7,535 nucleotides of DNA from JBFGFG01 sp041627475 (GCA_041627475.1 JBFKQZ010000153.1:1-7535); one strand, 5' to 3'; positions 1 to 6,735 are shown, counted from the stretch's first letter. Translations and numbers: made by a program. The notes: generated by a model from the sequence alone, not told the origin.

Positions 1-1
1 G

Positions 2-1189
2 CTCGCGCCGCTCACCGACGACCGGGCGAAGCCAGCCGTGCCGTTCGGCGGGCCGTACCGCCTGATCGACTTCGCGCTGTCGAACCTCGTGAACGGCGGC
101 ATGCGACGCATCGCGGTGCTGACCCAGTACAAGAGCCACAGTCTCGACCGGCACATCTCCGTGACGTGGCGGATGTCGCCGCTGACAGGGTCGTACGTGA
201 CCCCTGTCCCGGCCCAGATGCGGCGTGGTCCGCACTGGTTCTCCGGGTCGGCGGACGCGATCTACCAGAACCTCAACCTCATCAAGGACGAGCGCCCCAA
301 GTGGGTCGTCGTGTTCGGCGCCGACCACATTTACCGAGTCGATCCCTCACAGGTCGTGGACTTCCACCGTGAGAGCGGGGCCGGCGTGACGGTGATGGGC
401 ATCCGGGTCCCGATCGAGGAGGCGAGCGCGTTCGGCGTGATCGAGACGTCCGCCGAGGACCCCACCCGTATCACCGACTTCCGCGAGAAGCCCGCGGACC
501 CGACTCCCCTGCCCGACGACCCCGATCACGTCTTCGCCTCGATGGGCAACTACGTCTTCGATGCCGACACGCTCGTCGACGCGGTCTCGCGTGACGCACG
601 GACCGACGACTCCAAGCACGACATGGGGGGCAACATCGTCACCGAGCTCGTCGAGCGCGGCGATGCGGCCGTGTACGACTTCTCGAACCACGAGGTGCCG
701 GGCGAGACCAAGCTCGACCACGCCTACTGGCGCGATGTCGGGACGATCGACGCCTACCACGCCGGGAACATGGACCTCATCCACGTCGACCCGCCGTTCA
801 ACCTCTACAACCAGGAGTGGCCGATCCTCACGTGGCGGCCCCCGTTCCCGCCGGCCAAGTTCGTCCACGACTTCGACGACCGTCGCGGGCAGGCGGTCGA
901 CTCGATGGTGAGCGAGGGCGTGATCGTGTCCGGCGGCGTGGTGCGCCGGTCGGTCCTCTCGCCTCGGGTGAAGGTCCACTCGCGCGCCGAGGTCGTCGAC
1001 AGCGTCCTGCTCGACAACGTCGACGTCGGCGAGGGGGCGCTCCTGCGCAAGGTCATCCTCGACAAGGACGTCACGGTGGAGCCGGGCGCCCGGCTCGGGG
1101 TCGACCACGAGCACGACCGCGAGCGAGGCTTCCACGTCTCCGAGGGCGGCATCGTCGTCGTCGGCAAGGGTGGCCACGTCCCGGCCTGA
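2..1189 (+). CDS. glgC: Glucose-1-phosphate adenylyltransferase (ADP-glucose pyrophosphorylase), 5'-truncated by window edge
   Basis: It makes ADP-glucose and pyrophosphate from ATP and glucose-1-phosphate, the committed step of bacterial glycogen synthesis in the cytoplasm. The frame is open from base 2 and already lies inside the family's N-terminal signature (LAPLTDDRAKPAVPFGG, then YRLIDFALSN), so the GTG at 38 is an internal Val codon and not a start. About 10-20 residues, including the glycine-rich nucleotide loop, lie off the window. Visible landmarks in order are GADHIYRVD of the nucleotidyltransferase core, DFREKP (the glucose-1-phosphate-binding Lys by family analogy), SMGNYVFD, and WRDVGTIDAY. 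A C-terminal left-handed beta-helix with hexapeptide-like repeats follows (SVLLDNVDVGEGALLRKVIL). The 395 visible residues fit a family length of about 400-420. It is the first visible gene of the glgC-glgA-pgm operon; its promoter is off-window. The assignment is secure. Allosteric properties cannot be read here. Confidence 0.97.
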   Translation, partial: LAPLTDDRAKPAVPFGGPYRLIDFALSNLVNGGMRRIAVLTQYKSHSLDRHISVTWRMSPLTGSYVTPVPAQMRRGPHWFSGSADAIYQNLNLIKDERPKWVVVFGADHIYRVDPSQVVDFHRESGAGVTVMGIRVPIEEASAFGVIETSAEDPTRITDFREKPADPTPLPDDPDHVFASMGNYVFDADTLVDAVSRDARTDDSKHDMGGNIVTELVERGDAAVYDFSNHEVPGETKLDHAYWRDVGTIDAYHAGNMDLIHVDPPFNLYNQEWPILTWRPPFPPAKFVHDFDDRRGQAVDSMVSEGVIVSGGVVRRSVLSPRVKVHSRAEVVDSVLLDNVDVGEGALLRKVILDKDVTVEPGARLGVDHEHDRERGFHVSEGGIVVVGKGGHVPA

Positions 1190-1212
1190 CCGATCACGTC
1201 CGTCCTGGCCGC

Positions 1213-1218
1213 AGGAGG
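1213..1218 (+). promoter_or_regulatory. Strong Shine-Dalgarno site for glgA
   Basis: A perfect AGGAGG lies 9 nt before the ATG at 1228, inside the 38-nt glgC-glgA spacer. It fixes the glgA start and argues against the much longer open frame that extends upstream through glgC. Confidence 0.85.
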
Positions 1219-1227
1219 AGTCGCAGC

Positions 1228-2439
1228 ATGACCACCGACCCGCACGTCGCACTGCTGACCCGCGAGTACCCGCCGGACGTCTACGGCGGCGCCGGCGTCC
1301 ACGTCGAGCACCTCGCTGCCAGCCTCGCCGCACTGACACCGGTCACCGTGCACGCGTGGGGCAGCCCGCGGCCCGCTGGGGACGGGCCGCCGGTCGTGGC
1401 CCACGGCACCTGGGACGCGCTGGCGGGCGACGCGCCCGAGCTCGCGGCGCTCCGGACCATGGCCACCGACCTGTCGATGGTCGCTGCCGTCGGGGACGCC
1501 GACGTGGTCCACAGCCACACCTGGTACGCGAACCTCGCCGGCCACCTCGCCGCGATGACGCACGACGTGCCCCACGTGGTCACCACCCACAGCCTCGAGC
1601 CGCACCGGCCGTGGAAGGCCGAGCAGCTCGGTGGCGGCTACGCCCTCTCGAGCTGGTGCGAACGGCAGGGCATCGAGCACGCCGACGCGATCATCGCCGT
1701 CTCGGCCGGCATGCGGACCGACGTGCTGGACGCCTACCCGGCCGTGGACCCGGACCGCATCACGGTCGTGCACAACGGCATCGACACGTCCGTGTACGCG
1801 CCGGACCACGACACCGACGTCCTCGAACGCCTCGGGCTCGACCTCGACCGGCCGATGCTGCTGTACGTCGGCCGCATCACGAGGCAGAAGGGCCTGCCGC
1901 ACCTGCTGGACGCCGTCGCCCACCTCGACGACGACGTCCAGGTCGTGCTCTGCGCCGGGTCGCCGGACACCGCAGAGATCGGTCGGGAGGTCGCCGACGG
2001 CATCGCCACGCTCGAGGCACAGCGCGGCGGGATCACCTGGGTCGAGGAGATGCTGCCCCGGCCCGACGTCGTCCAGCTGCTCACGCACGCCGACGTGTTC
2101 GTCTGCCCGTCGATCTACGAGCCGATGGGCATCGTCAACCTCGAGGCCATGGCGTGCGAGACCGCGGTCGTCGCCTCGGCGGTCGGCGGGATCCCCGAGG
2201 TCGTTGCCGACGGCGAGACCGGCACGCTCGTCGCGTTCGAGGCCGGTGACGACCAGTACGGCACACCCCGCGACCCGGCCGGGTTCGCACGCGACCTGGC
2301 CGCGGTGATCGACGCGATCGTCGGTGACCCGGGACGCGCCGCCGCGATGGGCGAGGCCGGGCGGCGCCGGGCGGTCGAGCACTTCAGCTGGGACGCGATC
2401 GCGGGACGGACGCTCGACGTCTACCGCTCGCTGCTGTGA
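1228..2439 (+). CDS. glgA: Actinobacterial-type GT4 glycogen synthase / maltose-1-phosphate synthase (GlgA/GlgM)
   Basis: This 403-aa retaining GT4 glycosyltransferase uses ADP-glucose made by the upstream GlgC. In the E. coli GlgA role the acceptor is glucan. In the mycobacterial GlgM role the acceptor is glucose-1-phosphate, giving alpha-maltose-1-phosphate for the GlgE pathway. The sequence shows a GT-B fold. The N-terminal domain has TREYPPDVYGGAG (residues 11-23), the HSHTWYAN segment near 95-102, and the family-specific RPWKAEQLGGGYALSSW (127-143). The C-terminal domain starts at YVGRITRQKG (213-222, with Arg216 and Lys221 as nucleotide-phosphate contacts). The E-x7-E motif is Glu298/Glu306 in CPSIYEPMGIVNLEAMA. 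The length and the WKAEQLGGGYALSSW block match the corynebacterial/mycobacterial branch rather than the ~477-aa E. coli GT5 enzyme. The ATG start is set by AGGAGG. The pgm gene follows 12 nt downstream. GlgA versus GlgM activity cannot be settled from sequence, and neither glgE nor glgB is in the window. Confidence 0.94.
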   Translation: MTTDPHVALLTREYPPDVYGGAGVHVEHLAASLAALTPVTVHAWGSPRPAGDGPPVVAHGTWDALAGDAPELAALRTMATDLSMVAAVGDADVVHSHTWYANLAGHLAAMTHDVPHVVTTHSLEPHRPWKAEQLGGGYALSSWCERQGIEHADAIIAVSAGMRTDVLDAYPAVDPDRITVVHNGIDTSVYAPDHDTDVLERLGLDLDRPMLLYVGRITRQKGLPHLLDAVAHLDDDVQVVLCAGSPDTAEIGREVADGIATLEAQRGGITWVEEMLPRPDVVQLLTHADVFVCPSIYEPMGIVNLEAMACETAVVASAVGGIPEVVADGETGTLVAFEAGDDQYGTPRDPAGFARDLAAVIDAIVGDPGRAAAMGEAGRRRAVEHFSWDAIAGRTLDVYRSLL

Positions 2440-2451
2440 ACGGAGCACCAC

Positions 2452-4077
2452 ATGGCTGACCACGACCTCGCAGGACGCCCGGGGGAGGAGGGGCCGCTCG
2501 TCGACGTCGAGGCGTTGCGTGCGGCCTACCGGGACGACGTCCCCGACGTCACCGACCCGGCGCAACGCGTCGCGTTCGGCACGTCCGGGCACCGAGGGTC
2601 GGCGCTGACCCGCAGCTTCAACGACGCCCACGTCGCAGCGATGACGCAGGCCGTGGTCGAGTTCCGGCGCGACGCCGGCACCGACGGGCCGCTGTTCCTC
2701 GGTGGTGACCCGCACGCGCTGTCACCCCCGGCGTGGTTCACGACCGTCGAGGTGCTCGTCGCCAACGGTGTCGACGTGCGCGTGGAGCAGGGCTTCACCC
2801 CCACCCCGGCGATCAGCCACGCGATCATCACGCACAACCGGGGTGGTGGGCCCGAGGCGGACGGGCTCGTGATCACGCCGTCCCACAACCCGCCCGAGGA
2901 CGGGGGGTACAAGTACAACGGCCCCGACGGTGGTCCAGCCGCCGGGTCGGCGACCAGCGCGATCGAGGCGCGGGCGAACGAGCTGCTCGCCGCCGGGAAC
3001 GAGGGGGTGCTGCGCGTCGGCCGCGACGAGGCCATGGGTGGCGTGACCATGCACGACATCCGCGGTGCGTACGTCGACGACCTGCCCGCCGTCGTCGACC
3101 TGGACGCGATCCGCGACGCAGGCGTGCGGATCGGCGTCGATCCGCTGGGCGGTGCCGCCGTGGCCTACTGGCAGGCCGTCGCCGACCGTCACGACCTCGA
3201 CCTCGAGGTCGTCGACGAGACGGTCGACCCGACGTTCCGGTTCATGCACCGCGACTGGGACGGGAAGATCCGCATGGACTGCTCGTCGCCGCACGCGATG
3301 CAGGGGCTGATCGCGCTGAAGGACCGCTTCGACGTCGCCTGCGGCAACGACACCGATGCCGACCGCCACGGGATCGTCACGCCCGGCAGTGGGCTGCTGA
3401 ACCCGAACCGCTACCTCGCCGTCGTCATCGACCACCTGCTGTCGCACCGCGCGGACTGGCCCACCGGCGCCGGCGTCGGCAAGACGCTGGTGTCGTCCAG
3501 CGTCATCGACCGCGTCGTGGCCCACCACGACCGTCGCCTCGTCGAGGTGCCGGTCGGCTTCAAGTGGTTCGTCGACGGGCTGGCCGACGGCTCGCTGGTC
3601 TTCGGTGGTGAGGAGTCCGCCGGGGCGTCGTTGCTGCGACGCGACGGCAGCACCTGGACCACGGACAAGGACGGCATCGCCCTGTGCCTGCTCGCGGCGG
3701 AGATCACGGCCGTCACCGGCAGCGACCCGGGACAGCACGACGAACGGCTCGCCGAGCAGTTCGGTCGTCCGTCGTACCGCCGCGTCGACGCGCCGGCCAC
3801 CGCCGCGCAGAAGGCCGCGCTCAAGGAGCTGTCACCCGACATGGTCACCGCCGACGAGCTGGCGGGGGACCCGATCACCGCCAAGCTCACGGCCGCGCCG
3901 GGCAACGGCGCGGCGATCGGTGGTCTGAAGGTGACGACGGACCACGGGTGGTTCGCCGCTCGCCCGTCGGGCACCGAGGACGTCTACAAGGTCTACGCCG
4001 AGTCGTTCCGTGACGAGGACCACCTCGACGCGATCATCGAGCAGGCGCAGGCCCTCGTGGCCCGCGCGATCGGCTGA
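2452..4077 (+). CDS. pgm: Phosphoglucomutase (alpha-D-glucose phosphate-specific)
   Basis: It interconverts glucose-6-phosphate and glucose-1-phosphate, feeding GlgC or returning stored glucose to glycolysis. The 541-aa protein has the four-domain alpha-D-phosphohexomutase layout. The substrate-entry motif FGTSGHRGS is at residues 42-50. The phosphoserine loop is TPSHNPPEDGGYKYNGPDGG, with catalytic Ser144. The Mg-binding loop is DTDADRHG (Asp300, Asp302, Asp304). The sugar-specificity loop is GGEESAG (385-391), and the phosphate-binding loop is RPSGTED (504-510). Length and motif wording match the E. coli Pgm branch (about 546 aa) rather than the PgmB/ManB or GlmM branches. The ATG start has GGAG at 2442-2445 with 6-nt spacing, and lies 12 nt after the glgA stop, so the two are almost certainly co-transcribed. 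It is the last gene of the operon. Nothing is broken or missing. Confidence 0.96.
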   Translation: MADHDLAGRPGEEGPLVDVEALRAAYRDDVPDVTDPAQRVAFGTSGHRGSALTRSFNDAHVAAMTQAVVEFRRDAGTDGPLFLGGDPHALSPPAWFTTVEVLVANGVDVRVEQGFTPTPAISHAIITHNRGGGPEADGLVITPSHNPPEDGGYKYNGPDGGPAAGSATSAIEARANELLAAGNEGVLRVGRDEAMGGVTMHDIRGAYVDDLPAVVDLDAIRDAGVRIGVDPLGGAAVAYWQAVADRHDLDLEVVDETVDPTFRFMHRDWDGKIRMDCSSPHAMQGLIALKDRFDVACGNDTDADRHGIVTPGSGLLNPNRYLAVVIDHLLSHRADWPTGAGVGKTLVSSSVIDRVVAHHDRRLVEVPVGFKWFVDGLADGSLVFGGEESAGASLLRRDGSTWTTDKDGIALCLLAAEITAVTGSDPGQHDERLAEQFGRPSYRRVDAPATAAQKAALKELSPDMVTADELAGDPITAKLTAAPGNGAAIGGLKVTTDHGWFAARPSGTEDVYKVYAESFRDEDHLDAIIEQAQALVARAIG

Positions 4078-4079
4078 CC

Positions 4080-4099
4080 CGCGGGCGGCCCGGCCCGCG
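4080..4099. terminator. Bidirectional hairpin terminator between convergent pgm and the membrane-protein gene
   Basis: A perfect 7-bp all-GC inverted repeat (CGCGGGC / GCCCGCG) with the 6-nt loop GGCCCG fills the 25-nt gap between the pgm stop (4077) and the stop of the minus-strand gene (4103). There is no U-tract on either strand, which is common for actinobacterial terminators. Position between two converging 3' ends is the main support. Confidence 0.6.
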
Positions 4100-4102
4100 A
4101 CC

Positions 4103-4639
4103 TCAGCTGCAGGCGGTCGGCGCAGGGTCGGGGTCGGGTGCCGGCGCCTCGATGGTCGTGGTCGGGTCGACGTAGAGCACGCCGTCGTCGACGACCAGCG
4201 GGTGCTCGGAGAGGCTCGGCGTGCCCCCGAGGCCGCGCCCCGTCAGCCGCCACGCGCCGCCAGGAGCCTCCAGCAGGCCCGACTCGCTGCACAGGACGGG
4301 GGGCTCGGTGCCCTCCCAGGCGAAGACCCGGGGGCGGTTGGAGCCGGTGACCACGAGGACCTCGCCGGTCGTGCCGTCCGGGCGCCAGATCGCCACGCCC
4401 TCGGGGGCGTCCACCACCGCTGCCGGCACCTCCACGTAGGGCGCCTGCGGCGTTGTGTCGCGAAGCGCGAGCCAGCCGGCGACCACGACGACCACGCCCA
4501 CGACGAGCGAGCCGATGACCCACTGGATGCCCATCGGGGCCCGCAGCACGATCTTGCGCGCACGACGGCTCGCCCGGTCGGGGAGGTAGCCGCCGGGGCC
4601 GAAGTCCGGCTGCTCGGCCGGTGTCTCGTCGTCGCTCAT
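4103..4639 (-). CDS. Single-pass membrane protein with a degenerate Rieske-like extracytoplasmic domain (uncharacterised)
   Basis: I do not recognise a named family for this 178-aa protein. Residues 1-36 are hydrophilic with a basic cluster (RASRRARKIVLR, 22-33). One hydrophobic helix spans about 38-58. The rest should lie outside the membrane by the positive-inside rule and ends in an acidic Pro-rich tail (APDPDPAPTACS). The exported part reads like the C-terminal half of a Rieske domain: a VFAW strand (105-108), CSESG (117-121) where Rieske proteins have C-P-x-H-G, then LTGRGLGGTPSL and HPLVVDDGVLYVD (146-158). The first C-x-H box is absent and the His of the second is Ser, so an intact 2Fe-2S cluster is not expected. 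That reading is inference. The ATG is the only start after an in-frame stop, which is itself the accDA stop codon 36 nt upstream. Its Shine-Dalgarno is weak (GGA only). It is probably co-transcribed with accDA. Confidence 0.8.
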   Translation of the reverse strand: MSDDETPAEQPDFGPGGYLPDRASRRARKIVLRAPMGIQWVIGSLVVGVVVVVAGWLALRDTTPQAPYVEVPAAVVDAPEGVAIWRPDGTTGEVLVVTGSNRPRVFAWEGTEPPVLCSESGLLEAPGGAWRLTGRGLGGTPSLSEHPLVVDDGVLYVDPTTTIEAPAPDPDPAPTACS

Positions 4640-4675
4640 CGGTCCGGAGGGTACGACGCCCCCGCGGTGGGCCGG

Positions 4676-6211
4676 TCAGCGACGCAGCGGTTGGCGCCAC
4701 CGCGCCCGGCGACGTGCGAGCCGGTCGTCGGGCGCCTCCTCCGCGAGCTCGTCCAGCGCTGCCGCCACTGCACGGACGACGTTGTCGACCGCGATCGCGG
4801 GGTCGTCCGGCTCGGCGACGACCGCGTCGGCCACGCCCAGTGCGTGCAGCCTGCGGGCGGTGGGGTCGAGCAGCTCGGCGACGTCGGGCGCCCGGTCGCG
4901 ATCGCGGTGCAGGATCGCTGCCGCTCCCTCCGGTGCGATCACGGTGAAGATCGCGTGCTCCTGGAGGAGCAACCGGTCGGTCACGGCGAGGGCGAGCGCG
5001 CCGCCGGACCCGCCCTCGCCGACCACCACGGCGACCGTCGGCACCGGCGTCGCGACCAGACGTGCCATCGTCGCGGCGATGTGGTGTGCGACACCACCGG
5101 CCTCGGCCGCCGCGCCGGCATCTGCGCCGGGGGTGTCGACGAGCAGCACCAGCGGGACCCCGAGACGGGCGGCGAGGTCGATCCCGCGCCACGCCGTCCG
5201 GTACCCGGCCGGGCCCACGGCCCCCTGCCGTGGGTCCATCGCCACGACGACCACGCGTCGGCCCGCCCACGTGCCCAGCACGACGTCGACGGTCGGGTCG
5301 GTGCCGCCGGCCCGGTCGCCGCGGAGGCGGCCGTGGACGGCGACACGGTCGTGTGCCAGCACCTCCGGGGCGCGGGGCCGGTCCGCCGCACGGGCCCGCT
5401 GCACCTCGTCCCAGGCCGCGACGGACGCGTCCGTCGGGGGAGGTCCGACGGGCGGGTCGACCGGTTCGGGCTGCGCCTCACGGTGGAACGCGAGCAGGTC
5501 GCCGAGGACGGCGGGGAGGTCAGGGCGTGCGACCACGGCGTCGACCAGCCCCGCCGCATGGGCGCCGCGGGCCGTGTGGGACCCGCTGGGCAGTGGGCCG
5601 TCGGTCATGGCCTCGGCGACGCGTGGGCCGGCGAAGCCGATCGTGGCGTTCGGCTCGGCCAGCACGACGTCGGCGAGGTTGGCGTGGCTCGCGAAGACCC
5701 CGCCGGTGGTGGGGTCGCGCAGCACGGCAATCTGGAGGTGGGGGTGCGCGGTCGCCGCGGCGGTCGTCGCTGCCATCTGCACGAGGCTCGCCATGCCCTC
5801 CTGCATCCGGGCGCCGCCGGTGGACGGCAGCAGCACGACCGGCAGTCCCGCCGCAGCGGCAGCGTCGTAGGCGCCGGCGATGCGCTGCCCGGCGACGGTC
5901 CCCATCGAGCCGCCGAGGAAGCCGAAGTCCCAGCCGACGACGACGGCCTCGCTGCCGCCGACCCGACCTCGCACGACCGTCACGGACTCGTCCGCGCCCG
6001 TGCGCTCCCTGGCCTCGCTGCGAAGCGCGTCGTAGTCCGGCCAGCCGAGCGGGTCCGGGTCGTGCCACTCGTCGACCACCGGCACGGGGAGGGGGTCCTC
6101 CACCAGCCAGGCCAGGAGCGCAGCGGCGCCGACACGTTCGGCGGCGCGGCAGTCCGGGCACCACCCGGGCACGGGGCCGTCGAGCGACGCTCCGCAGCGG
6201 CTGCAGTCCAC
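4676..6211 (-). CDS. accDA: Fused acetyl-CoA carboxylase carboxyltransferase (AccD-AccA, beta-alpha fusion)
   Basis: This subunit transfers carboxyl from carboxybiotin to an acyl-CoA, making malonyl-CoA if the substrate is acetyl-CoA. From the chosen GTG start it is 511 aa. A Cys4 zinc ribbon comes first (C3, C6, C18, C21), as in E. coli AccD. The beta domain follows, with FLGGSMGTVAGQR (98-110), STGGARMQEGMASL (130-143) and TTGGVFASHANLAD. A Pro/Ala-rich linker lies near 245-285. The alpha domain then shows VDTPGADAG (358-366), GEGGSGGALALAVTDR (398-413) and IAPEGAAAIL. Bacteria with separate accD and accA use two chains; the M. tuberculosis AccD3 type is a comparable single chain. Start choice: the longest frame begins at a GTG at 6325, only 14 nt from the divergent ATG, and adds an Arg-rich, non-homologous leader. 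The GTG at 6211 has GAGGA 5 nt upstream and begins directly at the zinc ribbon. Acyl-CoA preference is not readable. No accB or accC gene is in the window. Confidence 0.92.
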   Translation of the reverse strand: MDCSRCGASLDGPVPGWCPDCRAAERVGAAALLAWLVEDPLPVPVVDEWHDPDPLGWPDYDALRSEARERTGADESVTVVRGRVGGSEAVVVGWDFGFLGGSMGTVAGQRIAGAYDAAAAAGLPVVLLPSTGGARMQEGMASLVQMAATTAAATAHPHLQIAVLRDPTTGGVFASHANLADVVLAEPNATIGFAGPRVAEAMTDGPLPSGSHTARGAHAAGLVDAVVARPDLPAVLGDLLAFHREAQPEPVDPPVGPPPTDASVAAWDEVQRARAADRPRAPEVLAHDRVAVHGRLRGDRAGGTDPTVDVVLGTWAGRRVVVVAMDPRQGAVGPAGYRTAWRGIDLAARLGVPLVLLVDTPGADAGAAAEAGGVAHHIAATMARLVATPVPTVAVVVGEGGSGGALALAVTDRLLLQEHAIFTVIAPEGAAAILHRDRDRAPDVAELLDPTARRLHALGVADAVVAEPDDPAIAVDNVVRAVAAALDELAEEAPDDRLARRRARWRQPLRR

Positions 6212-6216
6212 GCCCG

Positions 6217-6221
6217 TCCTC
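6217..6221 (-). promoter_or_regulatory. Shine-Dalgarno site setting the accDA GTG start
   Basis: Read on the minus strand this is GAGGA followed by 5 nt and the GTG at 6211-6209. It is the best ribosome site among the in-frame candidates and places the start just before the first zinc-ribbon cysteine. Confidence 0.65.
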
Positions 6222-6237
6222 GTCTCGCCTCGCTGCC

Positions 6238-6267
6238 ACGCTACGACGTGCAGGGTCCGCGGCCCAA
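6238..6267 (-). promoter_or_regulatory. Candidate sigma70-type promoter for accDA
   Basis: On the minus strand TTGGGC (6267-6262) and TAGCGT (6243-6238, fitting TANNNT) are separated by 18 nt. Initiation would fall near 6231, giving a leader of about 20 nt with the Shine-Dalgarno inside it, consistent with the start at 6211 and not with 6325. This is a motif match by eye in GC-rich DNA. Confidence 0.4.
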
Positions 6268-6274
6268 CGTCGGC

Positions 6275-6304
6275 GTGACGCGCCCCGCGCACCCGGCGTA
6301 CCCT
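6275..6304 (+). promoter_or_regulatory. Candidate sigma70-type promoter for the B12-binding protein gene
   Basis: GTGACG (6275-6280) and TACCCT (6299-6304, fitting TANNNT) are spaced by 18 nt. Initiation near 6311 would give a leader of about 29 nt that holds the GAAGGA ribosome site. It lies back to back with the accDA candidate promoter. Motif match by eye only. Confidence 0.4.
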
Positions 6305-6326
6305 GCCACGCCGACCACCCACCACC

Positions 6327-6332
6327 GAAGGA
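6327..6332 (+). promoter_or_regulatory. Shine-Dalgarno site for the B12-binding protein gene
   Basis: GAAGGA lies 7 nt before the ATG at 6340. It supports this start over the long frame that extends upstream antisense to accDA. Confidence 0.7.
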
Positions 6333-6339
6333 CTGCCCC

Positions 6340-6735
6340 ATGGCCATCCGCGTCGTCGTCGCCAAGCCCGGCCTCGACGGGCACGACCGAGGTGCGAAGG
6401 TCGTGGCCCGGGCGCTGCGTGACGCCGGGTGCGAGGTCATCTACACCGGGCTGCACCAGACCCCGCAGCAGATCGTGAGCGCGGCCCTCCAGGAGGACGC
6501 CCAGGCCGTCGGCCTCTCGATCCACTCGGGCGCGCACATGACGCTGTTCCCGAAGGTGGTGGAGCTCCTGCGCGAGGCCGGGGCCGACGACGTCATCGTC
6601 TTCGGTGGCGGGATCATCCCGGAGGAGGACGTCGCAGCGCTCCGCGAACAGGGGATCGCGGCCATCTTCACGCCCGGGACCCCGATCAGTGAGATCACCG
6701 ACTGGGTCAAGTCCAACGTGCCAGAGCGCGTCTGA
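6340..6735 (+). CDS. Stand-alone cobalamin-binding subunit of a methylmalonyl-CoA mutase-type acyl-CoA mutase
   Basis: This 131-aa protein is a complete B12-binding Rossmann-like domain with no TIM-barrel. It carries VVVAKPGLDGHDRGAKVVARAL with the D-x-H-x-x-G motif at Asp13, His15 and Gly18. In this family His15 is the lower axial ligand of cobalt. It also has TGLHQTP (36-42), GLSIHSGAHMTLF (58-70) in the place of the S-x-L motif, and the FGGGIIP loop (88-94) followed by IFTPGTP. This pattern and length match small subunits of split acyl-CoA mutases, such as archaeal-type methylmalonyl-CoA mutase and isobutyryl-CoA mutase IcmB. The partner carrying the barrel and substrate site must be elsewhere, since it is not in the window. 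The gene is divergent from accDA, so carboxylation and mutase steps of acyl-CoA metabolism may be co-regulated (inference). It appears monocistronic, with a hairpin 25 nt after the stop. Which acyl-CoA is isomerised cannot be told from this subunit. Confidence 0.9.
   Translation: MAIRVVVAKPGLDGHDRGAKVVARALRDAGCEVIYTGLHQTPQQIVSAALQEDAQAVGLSIHSGAHMTLFPKVVELLREAGADDVIVFGGGIIPEEDVAALREQGIAAIFTPGTPISEITDWVKSNVPERV

Noticed and set aside
38..40. GTG at 38 as a glgC start
   Set aside because: The frame continues upstream to base 2 with conserved GlgC residues, so the gene begins outside the window.
817..1227. Long upstream extension of glgA in frame through glgC
   Set aside because: The translated extension is Arg/Gly/Pro-rich nonsense. 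The AGGAGG at 1213-1218 and family homology place the start at 1228.
805..2715. 636-codon open frame on the minus strand across glgC, glgA and pgm
   Set aside because: It is antisense to three well-supported enzymes, with a low-complexity Val/Asp/Arg/Gly protein and no recognisable motif.
3993..5270. 425-codon minus-strand frame as a possible gene between pgm and accDA
   Set aside because: It is a shadow frame of the 178-aa membrane protein and accDA on the same strand, Arg/Gly-rich, with no motif.
5062..6339. Upstream extension of the B12-binding protein frame antisense to accDA
   Set aside because: The added residues are Arg/Pro-rich low complexity. The ATG at 6340 has a good ribosome site and matches the family N-terminus.
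4010..6478. 822-codon open frame on the plus strand antisense to accDA
   Set aside because: The composition is that of a GC-rich shadow frame (Arg/Gly/Ala/Asp-rich, no domain). It overlaps accDA and the membrane gene, which carry clear motifs on the other strand.
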